In this document: piece by piece, positions 8,962 through 18,335 of the stretch
How the letters are laid out: the number at the start of each line of letters is the position of its first letter
How positions within the stretch are numbered: position 1 is the first letter of the stretch
Source: JBFFSQ01 sp041572275
GTDB lineage: Bacteria > Pseudomonadota > Gammaproteobacteria > SZUA-229
Direction: 5' to 3'
NCBI GenBank assembly: GCA_041572275.1
Contig: JBFFSQ010000002.1
Location: 3,260 to 67,259, forward strand
DNA: 64,000 nt
Notes under the pieces: model-generated
The model's input: the letters and a program-made list of their open reading frames with translations, nothing else
Database searches by the model: none
What the model was told of the DNA's origin: nothing
Position numbers and translations under genes: made by a program

Positions 8962-9807
8962 ATGTCCGCTGTAATTCTTGATGGTAAAGCATTATCACAA
9001 TCGCTAGAGGTCTCTCTGGCCGAGCGTGTGGAGAAAATCAAAGCCAAAATGGGGGGCAAAACCCCAATACTGGCCACCATTCTGGTTGGTGATGACCCAG
9101 CATCTGCCACCTACGTCAAAATGAAGGGTAATGCATGTCAGCGCGTTGGCATGGACTCCATGAAGGTGGTGCTCAGTCGTGACACAACGACAGTAGAATT
9201 GCAAAATGAGATTGATAAGCTCAATGCCAACCCTCAAGTACATGGTATCTTGCTACAACATCCGGTACCGGAACAGATTGATGAACGCCTCTGTTTTGAC
9301 CAGATTGCACTTGCTAAAGACGTAGATGGCGTCACGTCCCTCGGCTTTGGCAAAATGGCCATGCAGGAGCCTGCCTATGGCTCAGCTACACCAGCAGGCA
9401 TTATGAACCTGCTGGAACATTACAACATTGAGCTTGAAGGTAAACATGCTGTCGTCATCGGACGTAGCGCTATTCTGGGCAAACCCATGGCCATGATGTT
9501 GCTCAATGCCAATGCCACTGTCAGCATCTGCCACTCAAGAACCCAGAACCTGCCCGAATACATCAAACAAGCCGATATTGTCATCGGTGCTGTCGGTAAA
9601 CCTGAGTTTATCAAGGGTGAATGGATCAAAGATGGTGCTGTAGTGGTTGATGCCGGCTACCATCCAGGTGGTGTCGGTGACATCGAATTATCAGCCGTAA
9701 TCGACAAATGTGCGGCCTATACACCCGTTCCTGGTGGCGTCGGTCCTATGACCATAGCCACGCTGATTAGACAAACCGTTGAGGCTGCTGAAAAAGCATA
9801 CGGTTAA
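8962..9807 (+). CDS. folD: methylenetetrahydrofolate dehydrogenase / methenyltetrahydrofolate cyclohydrolase
   Basis: Bifunctional cytosolic enzyme of one-carbon metabolism that interconverts methylene-, methenyl- and 10-formyl-tetrahydrofolate with NADP. The 281-residue length fits FolD. The catalytic YxxxK motif is present (Tyr51, Lys55 in YVKMK), with LLQHPVP in the active-site loop, [11 protein letters not shown], and the dinucleotide-binding [11 protein letters not shown]. The C-terminus carries [17 protein letters not shown] is upstream of the ATG. A TATAAT-like -10 sequence is visible at 8899-8904, without a clear -35. It is monocistronic. Confidence 0.96.
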   Translation: MSAVILDGKALSQSLEVSLAERVEKIKAKMGGKTPILATILVGDDPASATYVKMKGNACQRVGMDSMKVVLSRDTTTVELQNEIDKLNANPQVHGILLQHPVPEQIDERLCFDQIALAKDVDGVTSLGFGKMAMQEPAYGSATPAGIMNLLEHYNIELEGKHAVVIGRSAILGKPMAMMLLNANATVSICHSRTQNLPEYIKQADIVIGAVGKPEFIKGEWIKDGAVVVDAGYHPGGVGDIELSAVIDKCAAYTPVPGGVGPMTIATLIRQTVEAAEKAYG

Positions 9808-9841
9808 ACATATATCGATTCAGGTAAACGGAGCAGCCAAC

Positions 9842-9919
9842 ATCTAGTGTAGTGTAAACATTCTGGCTGATAACAGAGTTAATCAGCTAGAACACTGCTT
9901 ACACAAGTACGCACTAGAT
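9842..9919. repeat. long imperfect inverted repeat downstream of folD
   Basis: Two arms of about 30 bases pair imperfectly. ATCTAGTG at the left end mirrors CACTAGAT at the right end, GTGTAA mirrors TTACAC, and CTGAT mirrors ATCAG next to the loop near 9873-9878. There is no T-run, so it is not a simple terminator. It could be a miniature repeat element, a processed mRNA end, or a structured RNA. Confidence 0.55.
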
Positions 9920-10071
9920 CTGTTGGATTCAGCCTTGAGCAATACACTCGTAACAGGCAATGATCGAAGCCTGTAACAGCCGTATGCAATGACTGACTGA
10001 ATTTACAGACATGCATGTTAACATCCACATTTTTAACCCTAACGACTGAGCCGCTGGCAGCGATGAATACT

Positions 10072-11130
10072 ATGAGTAGTTACTGGAGTTCAATTGTTCA
10101 CAATCTCACCCCTTATGTACCAGGTGAACAACCCAAAGTGAATAATCTGATCAAGCTTAATACCAATGAAAACCCCTATGCGCCATCACCAAAAGCATTA
10201 CAGGCACTTGCAGCAGAAGTAACAGATACACTCCGACTATATCCCGACCCTAATGCCGAACAGCTGAAAATCGCCATCGCTGATTATTATGAGCTCTCAG
10301 TATCACAGGTGTTTGTAGGTAATGGCTCAGATGAAGTTTTAGCCCATGCTTTCCAAGCCCTGCTTAAACACGAAAAGCCACTTCTGTTCCCTGATATCAG
10401 TTATAGCTTTTACCCGGTGTACTGTGGACTCTATGATATTGACTATCAAGCTATTCCTCTAACGGATAACTTTGAAATCGATGTAAATGATTATGAGCTA
10501 GACAATGGTGGCATCATATTCCCTAATCCCAATGCACCCACCGGGCGTTTACTGGCTCTGGAAGCAATTGAAATCCTGCTTAAGAATAATGCCCAATCTG
10601 TAATTGTGGTCGATGAGGCTTACATCGACTTTGGCGGGCAATCGGCTTCAGCACTGGTAAAACATTACCCTAATCTACTGGTAATACAGACGCTCTCCAA
10701 ATCACGATCACTGGCTGGACTGCGTGTAGGCTTTGCCCTCGGTCACCCTGAACTGATTGAAGCGCTGGAACGCGTTAAAAACAGTTTTAATTCGTATCCT
10801 CTGGATCGATTGGCAATTAGCGGTGCGGTAGCAGCAATACAAGATCATGATTACTTTGCATTAACATGTGCAAAGATCATTCACACGCGTGAAAATCTGG
10901 TACAGCAATTAACCGACCTTGGATTTGAGGTTATTCCCTCTGCTGCCAATTTCGTATTTACTCGTCACCCATCACGAGATGCTGCCAACCTGGCCCAGCA
11001 ACTGCGCGAACGCTCAATTATTGTCAGACATTTCAAACAGGCACGTATCGAACAGTATCTACGTATCACCGTGGGCACGGACGACGAGAATCAACGTCTC
11101 TGCCAGGCTTTGAGCGAGATCATAAGTTAA
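10072..11130 (+). CDS. hisC: histidinol-phosphate aminotransferase
   Basis: PLP-dependent class I/II aminotransferase of histidine synthesis that converts imidazole acetol phosphate to histidinol phosphate with glutamate as donor. Motifs include [12 protein letters not shown] near the N-terminus, [19 protein letters not shown] (PLP contact), VVDEAYIDF, and [15 protein letters not shown], whose first Lys is the Schiff-base residue. The open frame extends up to 10015, but HisC proteins start close to [17 protein letters not shown], so the ATG at 10072 (or 10063) is preferred; neither has a strong ribosome site. It lies alone, not in a his operon. Confidence 0.9.
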   Translation: MSSYWSSIVHNLTPYVPGEQPKVNNLIKLNTNENPYAPSPKALQALAAEVTDTLRLYPDPNAEQLKIAIADYYELSVSQVFVGNGSDEVLAHAFQALLKHEKPLLFPDISYSFYPVYCGLYDIDYQAIPLTDNFEIDVNDYELDNGGIIFPNPNAPTGRLLALEAIEILLKNNAQSVIVVDEAYIDFGGQSASALVKHYPNLLVIQTLSKSRSLAGLRVGFALGHPELIEALERVKNSFNSYPLDRLAISGAVAAIQDHDYFALTCAKIIHTRENLVQQLTDLGFEVIPSAANFVFTRHPSRDAANLAQQLRERSIIVRHFKQARIEQYLRITVGTDDENQRLCQALSEIIS

Positions 11131-11223
11131 TTACTAATATCTAATAGAGATAATTTAAGCTAAACAGAATGATTTGCTGATGCGAACAACAACTGGAAGG
11201 GTAAAACTTAAGCGTATAACGAC

Positions 11224-11252
11224 CGGGCCATGATTAAAATAACCATGGCCCG
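11224..11252. terminator. hairpin between convergent hisC and csp
   Basis: A 9-bp perfect stem (CGGGCCATG at 11224-11232 with its complement at 11244-11252) and an 11-base AT-rich loop. It lies between hisC and the cold-shock gene, which converge. No T-run follows on either strand, so it may be a bidirectional but weak terminator. Confidence 0.5.
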
Positions 11253-11264
11253 ATACTAACTGGA

Positions 11265-11474
11265 TTAGATAGGCACTACGTTTTCAGCTTGAAGGCCTTT
11301 TTGACCCTGTGTAACTGTAAATTGAACTTTCTGGCCTTCAGACAGTGTTTTAAAACCTTCAGCCTGGATTGCGCTGAAATGAACAAAAACATCAGGACCT
11401 GACTCTTGTTCGATAAAGCCAAAACCTTTGCTTTCGTTGAAAAACTTAACTGTGCCGGTGGTAGTTTCTGACAT
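11265..11474 (-). CDS. cold-shock family RNA-binding protein (CspA type)
   Basis: A 69-residue single cold-shock domain that binds single-stranded RNA or DNA and relaxes mRNA structure. RNP1 (KGFGFIE, residues 16-22) and RNP2 (VFVHF, about 30-34) are intact. The sequence begins [16 protein letters not shown], standard for CspA/CspD-like proteins. The upstream 490 bases are AT-rich and could hold the long structured leader typical of cold-induced csp genes. Which paralogue it is cannot be judged from the window. Confidence 0.95.
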   Translation of the reverse strand: MSETTTGTVKFFNESKGFGFIEQESGPDVFVHFSAIQAEGFKTLSEGQKVQFTVTQGQKGLQAENVVPI

Positions 11475-11964
11475 ACTAAATCCCGTAAAATAATTTATTA
11501 AGCCTATAATGGCAGTGTAGCTGAGAAATGCAGATTTTAATTATGAATTTCAGGACGAGGAACTTCTGAGGAAATACCGTAATACTGTACATAAATATAT
11601 AGCTGATTTTCTAGCTGAATTCGATTATAACAGCCACCAATACTTCGTCAACGCCTATATCCACCTTTATTTAAAAACTACATCTATATAATTAACCACT
11701 TAATTTAGCATCAATAAATGACAGAATTATTTAACCCAATACGTTATTAAAGCAGGATATCAGCCACTCCAATCATAACCACAAAATACTAACAAATACA
11801 ATAACTTACATGATATCTTGACTGGATAAATATCTTACATTCAACATCGGATTTTCAGTAAAGCAGAAACCATCAACTGTCATTCTTATTTCATTAAGTA
11901 AGAACAATTGCCCGCAAAATGACAGCGAAAACGAAGCCGCGTAATCATTAAGCCAGCTCAGTCA
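11475..11964. other. AT-rich intergenic region, likely csp leader and promoter
   Basis: About 490 bases between the cNMP-binding gene end and csp start, both on the minus strand. It is very AT-rich and has no plausible reading frame. The part near 11475-11650 probably forms the csp 5' leader. A TACTGTA half-site at 11583 resembles half of a LexA box, but the second half is not matched. Confidence 0.4.
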
Positions 11965-12750
11965 TTATTTGTTCATTGATAAGGCAACAATTTTTTCATT
12001 ACTGGAAACAATACTGCGGGCCATATCCTCAATGAGTTTTTCGACAGTATCGGGACGAGTGGTTAAGAGGTGCTTAAAACGATCACTTTGTACAACCAGG
12101 ACCGTACAGTTTGAGCTGGCAATAACAGTGGCTGTTCGAGGTGTGCCGGTCAATGCAGCAATGGCTCCAAAAATTTCATCCCGATGAACCTGTCCAACAG
12201 GTGTATCACCAACAACAACCTGAGCAGAACCAGAAATGAGAGTAAACACCTCATTTTCAGTCGCACCTTCCTGAATGATTACATCGTCTTTTTCGTATTC
12301 ACGGATTTCAGGACGAAACTCAAGCTCTTCATGGTTATAGGAGGCGGCCAACAGCTGATATGCCTTGAACATACTAATCAGATACTGATTCCATGCAGAC
12401 AAACGTTGCTGGTCAGACTGTATATAATCAACCAAAACCTGACCGTCATATTCATCGACAATAATGGCGAAACTGGTTGAGATTTGGGTGTACTGAGTCA
12501 GATACAGTCGGTCTAGTCCGACTAAATCACCTTCCTCGTGATTGATAATGATTCTGCTATCCAGTGTCTCTCTAAGCAAACCTTCTTTGATCAGGTAAAC
12601 AGATTGCTGACTAAAATCAACTTCAGATTCTGCAGTTAAGCGTCTGTTTTCTGATTTCAGTGGTGCGCCAGCAAGAAACTTTGCAGCCCAGGACCGGCAT
12701 TCATCCCATAAGTGTATACATTGATCAGGACAGGGCTCATTGGTAAACAT
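11965..12750 (-). CDS. cyclic nucleotide-binding domain protein, no DNA-binding domain
   Basis: A 261-residue cytosolic protein. Residues from about 140 to 250 form a clear cNMP-binding beta-barrel: FRPEIREYEKDDVIIQEGA, VFTLISGSAQVVVG, and FGAIAALTGTPRTATVIAS, the phosphate-binding cassette region (family PBC usually FGEhALl...pRxAt). The acidic Glu of the cassette is replaced here (FGAIAAL), so cyclic nucleotide may not be bound in the usual way. The N-terminal half (about 40-115) looks like a second, degenerate barrel. There is no helix-turn-helix, so it is not a Crp-type activator. Partner unknown. Confidence 0.75.
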   Translation of the reverse strand: MFTNEPCPDQCIHLWDECRSWAAKFLAGAPLKSENRRLTAESEVDFSQQSVYLIKEGLLRETLDSRIIINHEEGDLVGLDRLYLTQYTQISTSFAIIVDEYDGQVLVDYIQSDQQRLSAWNQYLISMFKAYQLLAASYNHEELEFRPEIREYEKDDVIIQEGATENEVFTLISGSAQVVVGDTPVGQVHRDEIFGAIAALTGTPRTATVIASSNCTVLVVQSDRFKHLLTTRPDTVEKLIEDMARSIVSSNEKIVALSMNK

Positions 12751-12865
12751 ACAAATTTAAAGTCAGGATAGTCATTAATAACTTAAAGTATAGATTAATC
12801 AGGATAAAAAAATAGCCTTCGGTTGTTGATATCCTTTACCATTAATACACGGTATCCACCAAGCG

Positions 12866-13330
12866 ATGAAACCCATGTCTGATTGCTGCTCATCATCAAA
12901 ACCCCAAATATTTCGATCCAGTTGCCCTTTATGCAAGCACGAGTGTAAATCAGTAACACTGGCAACAGTTCAGCACCATCTACCCTACCCGCTCAATACA
13001 CAATTGAATACCAGCCACTATTATTACTGTTCGGCACCAGAGTGTACTATCGGGTATTTTTCTGATAATGACCATCTCATCTACTATAAACAGTTAAGAG
13101 ATGGCGAAGGCGGTAAACAACACTGGCTGTGTTATTGCTTTGGCATATCCAGAGAGCAGTTTCTACAAGAACTGGCATCCCTCTCAGGCAGTCAGGCAAA
13201 AGCTTTCGTGATTGAGCAAACCAGAGCCGGTCATTGTAGCTGTGAAACACGTAATCCCTCTGGGCAGTGCTGCCTGGCTGAGTTCAAACACCTGGAGAGC
13301 AATCACAAACTATCCAACAACCGATCATGA
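12866..13330 (+). CDS. CopZ-like (2Fe-2S)/zinc-binding cysteine-rich protein
   Basis: A 154-residue protein with three cysteine groups: SSCPLCKHECK near residue 20, YYYCSAPECTIGYF in the middle, and LCYCFGISREQFL followed by HCSCETRNPSGQCCLAEF near the C-terminus. This matches the N-terminal zinc/[2Fe-2S] part of the archaeal CopZ-type chaperone, including the conserved CxC...NPxGxCCL ending, but there is no following heavy-metal-associated domain. Members are thought to bind Fe-S and zinc. A role in copper or iron handling is only inferred. No copper ATPase is near. Confidence 0.7.
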   Translation: MKPMSDCCSSSKPQIFRSSCPLCKHECKSVTLATVQHHLPYPLNTQLNTSHYYYCSAPECTIGYFSDNDHLIYYKQLRDGEGGKQHWLCYCFGISREQFLQELASLSGSQAKAFVIEQTRAGHCSCETRNPSGQCCLAEFKHLESNHKLSNNRS

Positions 13331-13340
13331 GAACTGTCTA

Positions 13341-13583
13341 TCACTTCTTATTAGCGACCGCCATTCCCTGTTTCGTCTGCTTAATCGCCTGTCGCACATG
13401 ATGCAATGCCTTAACCCTGTGTCCACCTTTGTTCCAGGCCGCCTTCTCCAGCGCTTTCTCTGCACGCTCCAGATTATTCAATGCAATCTCCATCAGTGGC
13501 TGATTACCTGCATAGGCAGGCGCTGTAGTTACCAGACAAGCCAGTGCAAAAGACAAGATCACAGGATTTATCGTATTGTTCAT
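13341..13583 (-). CDS. small periplasmic helical protein
   Basis: An 80-residue protein starting at MNNTINPVILSF. A GGAG ribosome site seven bases before 13583 decides this start over the longer frame. Residues 1 to about 25 are a signal peptide ending in APAYA. The mature part (about 55 residues) is one or two amphipathic helices with the sequence WNKGGHRVKALHHVRQAI, rich in Lys and His. Similar small proteins with this NKGGHR-type segment occur in proteobacteria as uncharacterised periplasmic proteins. Metal binding through the histidines is possible but not shown. It is convergent with the CopZ-like gene, 10 bases apart. Confidence 0.7.
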   Translation of the reverse strand: MNNTINPVILSFALACLVTTAPAYAGNQPLMEIALNNLERAEKALEKAAWNKGGHRVKALHHVRQAIKQTKQGMAVANKK

Positions 13584-13667
13584 AACATTAACTCCATGAT
13601 AAAAAATTAATGCGCTATTATTGATTGATCCGAGCATGAAAACAACGCCGCACTGAACCATACCCTT

Positions 13668-14243
13668 ATGAGCAAGACACACCAAAACAAACGCAGTAAT
13701 GACACCATCATTTCCCAAACTCAATCATGGATAGAGACAGTTATTATTGGTCTCAATTTCTGCCCGTTTGCTAAACGCGAATATGATCACGACAACATTC
13801 GCTACAGTATTTGCCATGACATTCAGATTGAAGACTGTCTGCACAAACTTATCGATGAATGTTTAGAGCTGGACAGAAAATCCGAGATTGAAACAACGCT
13901 ATTGATCTTTCCAGATAGCTTCATCGATTTCGATGATTATCTTGATTTCGTTGATCTAGTCCATGCCCTCCTGGATGATCAGGGTTATACAGGTATCTAT
14001 CAAATCGCCACTTTCCATCCAGACTATTGTTTCGAAGACTCAGCAGACACTGACCCTGCAAACTATACCAACCGTTCACCTTATCCCATGCTGCACATCA
14101 TTCGTGAAGCTAGCCTTGAACGTGCTTTACAGAACTATCCTCAGCCAGAAAACATTCCCAAGCGCAATATTGAACTTGCACGCAGTCAGGGTCAGGCTAA
14201 AATGCAGGCTTTACTTGATGCCTGCTACAAGCACAAAGCATGA
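13668..14243 (+). CDS. DUF1415 family protein
   Basis: A 191-residue cytosolic protein matching DUF1415: WIETVIIGLNFCPFAKRE near the N-terminus, a central TLLIFPDSFIDFDDYLDF, IYQIATFHPDYCFED, and NRSPYPMLHIIREAS. The family is widespread in gammaproteobacteria and has no established function; the NFCPFA motif suggests a conserved Cys of importance. The MOSC-domain gene follows 24 bases later on the same strand, so the two are likely cotranscribed. Confidence 0.88.
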   Translation: MSKTHQNKRSNDTIISQTQSWIETVIIGLNFCPFAKREYDHDNIRYSICHDIQIEDCLHKLIDECLELDRKSEIETTLLIFPDSFIDFDDYLDFVDLVHALLDDQGYTGIYQIATFHPDYCFEDSADTDPANYTNRSPYPMLHIIREASLERALQNYPQPENIPKRNIELARSQGQAKMQALLDACYKHKA

Positions 14244-14267
14244 TTTCACAAGTCGCTGGAGCAAAAT

Positions 14268-15065
14268 GTGCCTGATATAAAAGTGAGTGGACTGACGATA
14301 TACCCGGTTAAATCATTAGCACATATCGATTTAAGCTCATCACTCATCGACTCATTCGGTCTATCGTATGATCGACGATGGATGCTTGTTGATCACCAAA
14401 ATCGATATATTACGCAACGTCAACATGCCCGTATGTGTTTAATTCAGACTCAATTAAATGCCATGCAACTGACGCTGAGCGCACCTGACATGCCTGATAT
14501 TGTGATTACGCCAGCTTCGAATCCAGTACAACGTCAGGTAACCGTCTGGGATGATCAATGTAGTGCCATCGATTGCGGTAATAATGCCGCTGACTGGCTA
14601 AGTCAATTTCTAGGTATTACTTGCAGATTAGTCTACTTCCCTGATGATGAAATACGTATTGTCGACCAAAACTATGCACAAGCAGGTGATAGTACAGCTT
14701 TTAGCGATGGCTTTCCCATACTGCTGATTTCACAGTCCTCACTGGATGATCTCAATAGTCGTCTGAATAGTCCCGTCCCTATGGTCAGATTCAGGCCTAA
14801 TATTGTTGTCTCTGGCTGCGCTCCATTTGCTGAAGACAGCTGGAAGAAAATACGCATCGGGAATGTAATCTTCAGACTGGTAAAACCCTGCAGCCGATGC
14901 GTTATTCCGACTATCAACATTGATAGCGCTGAAAAATCACCAGAGCCTATTCGCACTCTAAGTACATACAGGAAACGTAATAATAAAGTGTTTTTTGGAC
15001 AGAATGTTATCGCTGAAGGCACAGGCAGCCTATCACTCAATATGCCTGTAGAAATACTTGAATAA
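14268..15065 (+). CDS. MOSC domain protein (molybdenum-cofactor binding)
   Basis: A 265-residue protein with an N-terminal MOSC_N beta-barrel (SGLTIYPVKSLAHIDL, FGLSYDRRWMLVD) and a C-terminal MOSC domain (MVRFRPNIVVSG, KPCSRCVIPTIN). The Cys in KPCSRC matches the conserved Cys of MOSC proteins that carry or transfer sulfur/Moco, as in YcbX and mARC. YcbX reduces N-hydroxylated bases with the help of a ferredoxin/flavoprotein; no ferredoxin domain is fused here. It starts with GTG, supported by GGAG six bases upstream; the overlapping ATG two bases earlier is in another frame and closes at once. Confidence 0.88.
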   Translation: MPDIKVSGLTIYPVKSLAHIDLSSSLIDSFGLSYDRRWMLVDHQNRYITQRQHARMCLIQTQLNAMQLTLSAPDMPDIVITPASNPVQRQVTVWDDQCSAIDCGNNAADWLSQFLGITCRLVYFPDDEIRIVDQNYAQAGDSTAFSDGFPILLISQSSLDDLNSRLNSPVPMVRFRPNIVVSGCAPFAEDSWKKIRIGNVIFRLVKPCSRCVIPTINIDSAEKSPEPIRTLSTYRKRNNKVFFGQNVIAEGTGSLSLNMPVEILE

Positions 15066-15129
15066 AGGCGTTTATATTACTATTAATTAATGATGCACAG
15101 GGACAGCATATACACCCAGTGAGATTTTA

Positions 15130-16410
15130 TTAAACATAAAAATAAAATGTCGCTCCTTTACCTTCTTCACTTTCTGCCCATATTTTTCCACCATGGCGGT
15201 GGATGATACGCTGCACTGTTGCCAAACCTATACCGGTACCTTCAAACTCATTACCGTGAAGCCTTTGAAAAGCCCCAAATAATTTACCCGCATATTTCAT
15301 ATCAAAGCCAACACCATTATCACGCACAAAATAGACATCTTTGTCATCTATTACCGTGTAGCCCAGCTTGATAACTACCTGTTCGCTGTCTCTAGAATAT
15401 TTGAGGGCATTGCCCAGTAAATTATCTAGAACAATTGCTAACAGCTGCCTATCTCCTACCACTTTGAGATTGGGTTCAATCTGGATATCAACAGCTTTCT
15501 GGTAACCCGCCTCAGTCAGGTTATTTATTACAGATCTCGCAAGTTCAGACAAATCAACCGGGCCTTTTATCAAAGGCAACTGGTTCATTCGCGACAATCG
15601 TAGTAAATCCTGTATCAGATCATCCATTCGATGACTAGCATTTAAAATCCTGTGCAAATAATCCATTCCAGTTTCATCAAGCTGATCGACACAATCCTCG
15701 AGCAAGGCCCTGGAAAAACCTTCAATCGACCGTAAAGGTGCGCGCAAGTCATGTGATACAGAATAACTAAATGACTCCAGCTCCCGATTTGTAGACTCGA
15801 GTACTGCAGTTCTCTCTTTTACTCTTTGTTCAAGATCTGCATTCAGTGATTGCAGCTCTTTGTAAAGGTAGGCATTTTCAACACCTGCGGTAACTTGTGA
15901 TGCGAACATTGAAAGAATATCCAGATCATTTTTATTAAAGTCACACCCATCAAGTTTATTAACTGCAGCAATCCCGCCGAGAAAATACTGTTTACCAATC
16001 AGTGGCACTAGTACCAAAGTACCTGCTTCCTTTTCCCATTTATTTCTTTCTTCGTCACCCAAATCATCCAGAACTCCCTGCCACCAGGCGCGCTTATGTC
16101 TCCACACCCATCCACACACACCAATATCCAGCGACAAGGTTTCGCCCACAATCTCATCCACATTCTTGCCAAAACCTGCACGATAAGTATATTGAGTAAA
16201 TTCTTTATTTAACACAGGGATCAATATCGTTTCTGCATTTATTATTCTGGAAGCACGTTCTGCAATTAACTGAAGCAAACTATCAAGATCGAGCTGGTGA
16301 GCGGCTGCATCACTCGTTTCCTTGAGGATCGAAATTTCTTTTTCGCGATTGATTAGCTGCTGTTCAAGCTCAGCAATTCTGGCACTGTCTGTTGCTTTAC
16401 TTGCACACAT
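15130..16410 (-). CDS. GAF-domain sensor histidine kinase
   Basis: A cytosolic sensor kinase of about 426 residues. A short coiled coil (residues 5-35) leads into a GAF domain (about 45-190; DSLLQLIAERASRIINAET), another coiled linker, HisKA with the phosphoacceptor in SYSVSHDLRAPLR (His220), and HATPase_c with DNLLGNALKYSRD (N box), DNGVGFDM (G1) and GTGIGLATV (G2). No membrane segment or receiver domain is present. No response regulator is adjacent, so the partner is unknown. The ATG at 16410 is preferred over an upstream TTG. GAF-HisKA kinases of this layout resemble bacteriophytochrome-type cores, but no bilin-binding Cys is evident. Confidence 0.87.
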   Translation of the reverse strand: MCASKATDSARIAELEQQLINREKEISILKETSDAAAHQLDLDSLLQLIAERASRIINAETILIPVLNKEFTQYTYRAGFGKNVDEIVGETLSLDIGVCGWVWRHKRAWWQGVLDDLGDEERNKWEKEAGTLVLVPLIGKQYFLGGIAAVNKLDGCDFNKNDLDILSMFASQVTAGVENAYLYKELQSLNADLEQRVKERTAVLESTNRELESFSYSVSHDLRAPLRSIEGFSRALLEDCVDQLDETGMDYLHRILNASHRMDDLIQDLLRLSRMNQLPLIKGPVDLSELARSVINNLTEAGYQKAVDIQIEPNLKVVGDRQLLAIVLDNLLGNALKYSRDSEQVVIKLGYTVIDDKDVYFVRDNGVGFDMKYAGKLFGAFQRLHGNEFEGTGIGLATVQRIIHRHGGKIWAESEEGKGATFYFYV

Positions 16411-16751
16411 AATTGTTCCCAATCACAATAGATCTAACAATATGAGTATAGACACAGCTCAGCCCAATACAATAAAGCATTGTCTGCTTGTTTAACAAAA
16501 ATATATCCGAATTTATTCGGGATTATGCAGCGCAAAATGGCATTCTTTTGATACTTATCTGACCCCACACAAAGGAAACCAAAATTCAAGAACAGGGTCT
16601 GTGCACAGGCTTATTACATGTAAAGCAACACACCTGGTTGAACAATCCAGTGCATACACAAGCTGATACTGACAGGCGTCGGATAAACGCCTGAACAGAG
16701 CAAAAACAATGCTTAACGTGGCAATTGATCAATTAACTTAATGTAGACTGT
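16411..16751. other. intergenic region with a small hairpin
   Basis: About 340 bases between two minus-strand genes. It holds a 7-bp hairpin (CAGGCGT at 16673-16679 with ACGCCTG at 16687-16693), which lies just after the carbonic-anhydrase-like gene and could help end its transcript, though no T-run follows. The kinase promoter should lie near 16430-16550. No reading frame is convincing. Confidence 0.4.
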
Positions 16752-17879
16752 CTAGAAAATTTTCACCTCTTTAACACTTTCCATAATTCGAATAGCTTCA
16801 TCCATATTGATTTTATCTGGATTTTCATCACTCTGTTGAGCCAATATTTGATAGAGCTCATCCTGTTCCAGTGTGAACTGATGTCCATCTGCGGACTGTA
16901 CAAATGCGGCCCAGGGTACAAATTTGGTCAATGGAAAAGTCTGCCCTTCCTGAGGTGATATATCAATATTCAGGCCGGCAATGTACACAACGCGTTTGCC
17001 ACGATACCCTTTTTCCTTGGCAATTGTTCTGAACGTACGATCAAATTCAACCTGCGTATTGATCATGGCTGCTACTAGCAAAGGTGATTCATTACTAACA
17101 ATCCACGGCATGACTCGCAGGAGATTATTTTCAATGTGTGACTGTCCTTCAATATCGCCTTTTATTTCCCGTTTAAAATAAAAATATTCAGGCTTTAAAC
17201 CGTCACCAATTACCTGTCCATCTTTTGAACCCTTAAAGTAATCGACCAGGCCATCATGTAATCTGAAACTTTTTGAGGTACTGTATGAATGCACAGGCTT
17301 AATTTCATCGTTATCAGACTTAATTAGCTTATCAACATGAATAAACAAACCTTCCTTTCTATCCATATCAAGCAACTGATTATCAATAACCAGGAGCATT
17401 TCATCATTTTTATGATGTATATGGATATTATTAATCGCAAACTTGTATTCCTCAGTATACCATTCCACGACATTACCGACCTTGCCACAACTATCTGACA
17501 TTTCATTGTGTTCGGTACACATGCGACGATAAACCCCAAATTCTTTCAACTCAGGGTCATATCCCACATGACTGGCATTGATGATCACCATGTCCTTACC
17601 GTGTTCTGCATGTGGCCCATGTCGATCAGTTGCAACAACACCACCCACTACACCGTGATTAAATGGAAAAGTACCAAAATGCTTGCTGATCAGAATAATC
17701 GGATACCCCTGGCTTTCATCTGAACAGAATGCACGTGAGGGCATAATTTTACCCGGCTCAAACCCTAGTGATTTGCAGTAGTTATAGAGACGGGGAACAA
17801 AACTGCTATATCGGAACAGTCGATTCTCCAGTTTAAATTCTCCCAGTACATGACTGATATCTGCATTTGATTTAAACAT
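16752..17879 (-). CDS. putative LCIB/C-type beta-carbonic anhydrase-like protein
   Basis: A 375-residue cytosolic protein that is not a common housekeeping family. Residues 50-135 show the pattern I associate with LCIB/C-type carbonic anhydrases: FCSDE (Cys52, Asp54), a glycine-rich FNHGVVGGVV loop, VIINASHVGYD (His104), GVYRR, and SDSCGKV (Cys131). Cys-His-Cys would be the zinc ligands and the Asp the proton partner. The Arg that normally pairs with the Asp in CxDxxxR-like motifs is not found at the expected place. The 240-residue C-terminal part is unrecognised and makes the protein longer than most bacterial members. A 73-residue protein gene lies 85 bases upstream, probably in the same operon. 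Assignment rests on motifs only. Confidence 0.5.
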   Translation of the reverse strand: MFKSNADISHVLGEFKLENRLFRYSSFVPRLYNYCKSLGFEPGKIMPSRAFCSDESQGYPIILISKHFGTFPFNHGVVGGVVATDRHGPHAEHGKDMVIINASHVGYDPELKEFGVYRRMCTEHNEMSDSCGKVGNVVEWYTEEYKFAINNIHIHHKNDEMLLVIDNQLLDMDRKEGLFIHVDKLIKSDNDEIKPVHSYSTSKSFRLHDGLVDYFKGSKDGQVIGDGLKPEYFYFKREIKGDIEGQSHIENNLLRVMPWIVSNESPLLVAAMINTQVEFDRTFRTIAKEKGYRGKRVVYIAGLNIDISPQEGQTFPLTKFVPWAAFVQSADGHQFTLEQDELYQILAQQSDENPDKINMDEAIRIMESVKEVKIF

Positions 17880-17964
17880 TATTATTTTCCAATCTAGAAT
17901 CGCTTATTTAATTTGATGTTACGTATTTAAGATATCCGCTTTAATCCGAGTAATCTTCTCAAGT

Positions 17965-18186
17965 TTATAATTCAGGTCCTAGTATGAACTCTACTTCATT
18001 AAAACCGTTCTCTTCCAGGGCCTCCAGTATATCTTCCCAATCATAATCCGGAATCTTTTCTTCTACACCGGCAATAATTCCTGTTGCTCGACGATAGATC
18101 TCATGCTCTTCATAATCATCCGGTATTTTTACCAGACGTATTTTTTCACTCACTTTACTAGGCAATATCATTAATTTATCAGACAT
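17965..18186 (-). CDS. small acidic protein upstream of the LCIB-like gene
   Basis: A 73-residue soluble acidic protein. GGAG six bases before the ATG at 18186 (MSDKLMILPSK) decides the start over an in-frame ATG 12 bases earlier. The sequence contains EEHEIYRRATGIIAGVEE and a WEDILEALEENGF segment, ending EFILGPEL; it looks like a compact alpha/beta domain. I do not recognise the family. Its position 85 bases before the carbonic-anhydrase-like gene on the same strand suggests they work together. Confidence 0.65.
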   Translation of the reverse strand: MSDKLMILPSKVSEKIRLVKIPDDYEEHEIYRRATGIIAGVEEKIPDYDWEDILEALEENGFNEVEFILGPEL

Positions 18187-18335
18187 ATTTATCTCCATTA
18201 TTTTTGGACATACACTACAACTCTTTATTCCGGTGTCATGCCTTTATGAGCCATCACTGTTATATGCAGCTTACGCAACAATACTCATCGCCGTCTTTGA
18301 TTTTATTCAAACAACCGTGATTATTCCTGATTCAA

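Noticed and set aside
11583..11602. Possible LexA box upstream of the cold-shock gene
   Set aside because: TACTGTA matches one half only; the second half lacks ACAG and the gene is not a usual SOS target.
13212..13610. A 132-codon plus-strand frame
   Set aside because: It overlaps the CopZ-like gene end and lies antisense to the small periplasmic protein with its good ribosome site and signal peptide.
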